From contig NZ_JAESDH010000021.1 in NCBI RefSeq assembly GCF_019249295.1, positions 24,696-88,695 on the forward strand: a DNA stretch of 64,000 nt. Reading direction: 5' to 3'. This document shows, piece by piece, positions 63,924-64,000 of the stretch (its first letter is position 1; each line of letters begins with the position of its first letter). The position numbers and the translations under genes were made by a program. The stretch comes from Alteromonas antoniana (GTDB taxonomy: Bacteria > Pseudomonadota > Gammaproteobacteria > Enterobacterales > Alteromonadaceae). The notes below the pieces were generated by a model. The model did no database searches and was not told the DNA's origin. It saw nothing but the letters and a program-made list of their open reading frames with translations.

Positions 63924-64000
63924 CCCCGAATTCATATAGTAACTGCAACGCCCCCCAAAATTAAAACGGTGAGCTATCGTTACTTCTCCATTTTCTTTCC
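63924..64000 (-). other. Edge of the next cassette
   Basis: The minus strand has an open frame from the edge to a TAA at 63961 (last residues SNDSSPF), which could be the end of a cassette gene. Only a dozen codons are visible, so no product is named. Confidence 0.25.

Larger units (their letters stand above)
56868..64000 (-). other. Integron gene-cassette array (partial, no integrase in window)
   Basis: Thirteen unrelated genes of 59 to 309 codons, all on the minus strand, each followed within a few bases by an imperfect palindrome. The palindromes begin (minus strand) in CTAACAA- or TAACAA-like sequence, often overlapping the stop codon, and end in CGTTA-like sequence, the R''/R' boxes of attC sites. 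The array goes on past the right edge. Cassette direction puts attI and the integrase to the right. Confidence 0.75.

Noticed and set aside
63735..63935. 66-codon frame across attC-like site 13.
   Set aside because: It covers the palindrome and shows no family; recombination sites are commonly open in one frame.

Overview
The window looks like the chromosome of a marine gammaproteobacterium of the Alteromonadales (Alteromonas-like). The basis is gene order and family content seen in the sequence: a full trp operon with a fused trpCF, the rnmA-yciO-scpA-scpB-rluB block, bamE and recN adjacent, a secreted polyhydroxybutyrate (PHB) utilisation locus with its own TonB-dependent receptor, and many small lipoproteins. 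The genus is inferred, not proven.

Layout. 0-8.4 kb: a stress-type FMN-binding protein, then trpE-G-D-CF-B-A-yciI on the minus strand, preceded by a complete attenuator (leader peptide with three consecutive Trp codons, antiterminator, terminator). 8.4-12.3 kb: rnmA, yciO, scpA, scpB and rluB on the plus strand, each overlapping the next. 12.7-19.7 kb: dkgB-type aldo/keto reductase, a DUF1569/trypsin-like protease pair, a lipoprotein with a collagen-like stalk and two related propeller halves, a DUF445 protein and tpm. 19.8-20.9 kb: a nucleotidyltransferase gene split by a 262-bp MITE-like element. 21.2-27.0 kb: a beta-helix-like lipoprotein, bamE, recN with an SOS box, an AI-2E family transporter and nadK. 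27.1-34.8 kb: the PHB locus (hydroxybutyrate dehydrogenase, depolymerase, MetX-like lipoprotein hydrolase, GntP-type permease, TonB receptor, LuxR-type response regulator). 35-38.2 kb: DUF421, an unknown protein, and a coupled DUF1989 / YqcI-YcgG pair. 39-50.4 kb: small acetyltransferases, membrane proteins, an AbgT transporter, an NYN-domain protein, DUF6544, DUF817 and a large hybrid histidine kinase. 50.5-55 kb: small lipoproteins and membrane proteins.

57-64 kb is the most striking part: about a dozen unrelated small genes, all on the minus strand, each followed by an imperfect palindrome of roughly 50-130 bp that reads like an integron attC site (often CTAACAA next to the stop codon and CGTTA at the far end). 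I read it as a gene-cassette array of a sedentary chromosomal integron, or an array lacking an integrase. No integrase is visible; the cassette orientation puts the attI/intI end to the right, outside the window. A decayed attC-like site near 55.1 kb and a paralogue of a cassette gene at 53.2 kb suggest the array once reached further left.

Two genes (a chemoreceptor at 55.3 kb and a membrane protein at 46.2 kb) are each split by an apparent one-base deletion in a five-base homopolymer, which may be real decay or an assembly error. No tRNA, rRNA, CRISPR array, phage or transposase gene was recognised.
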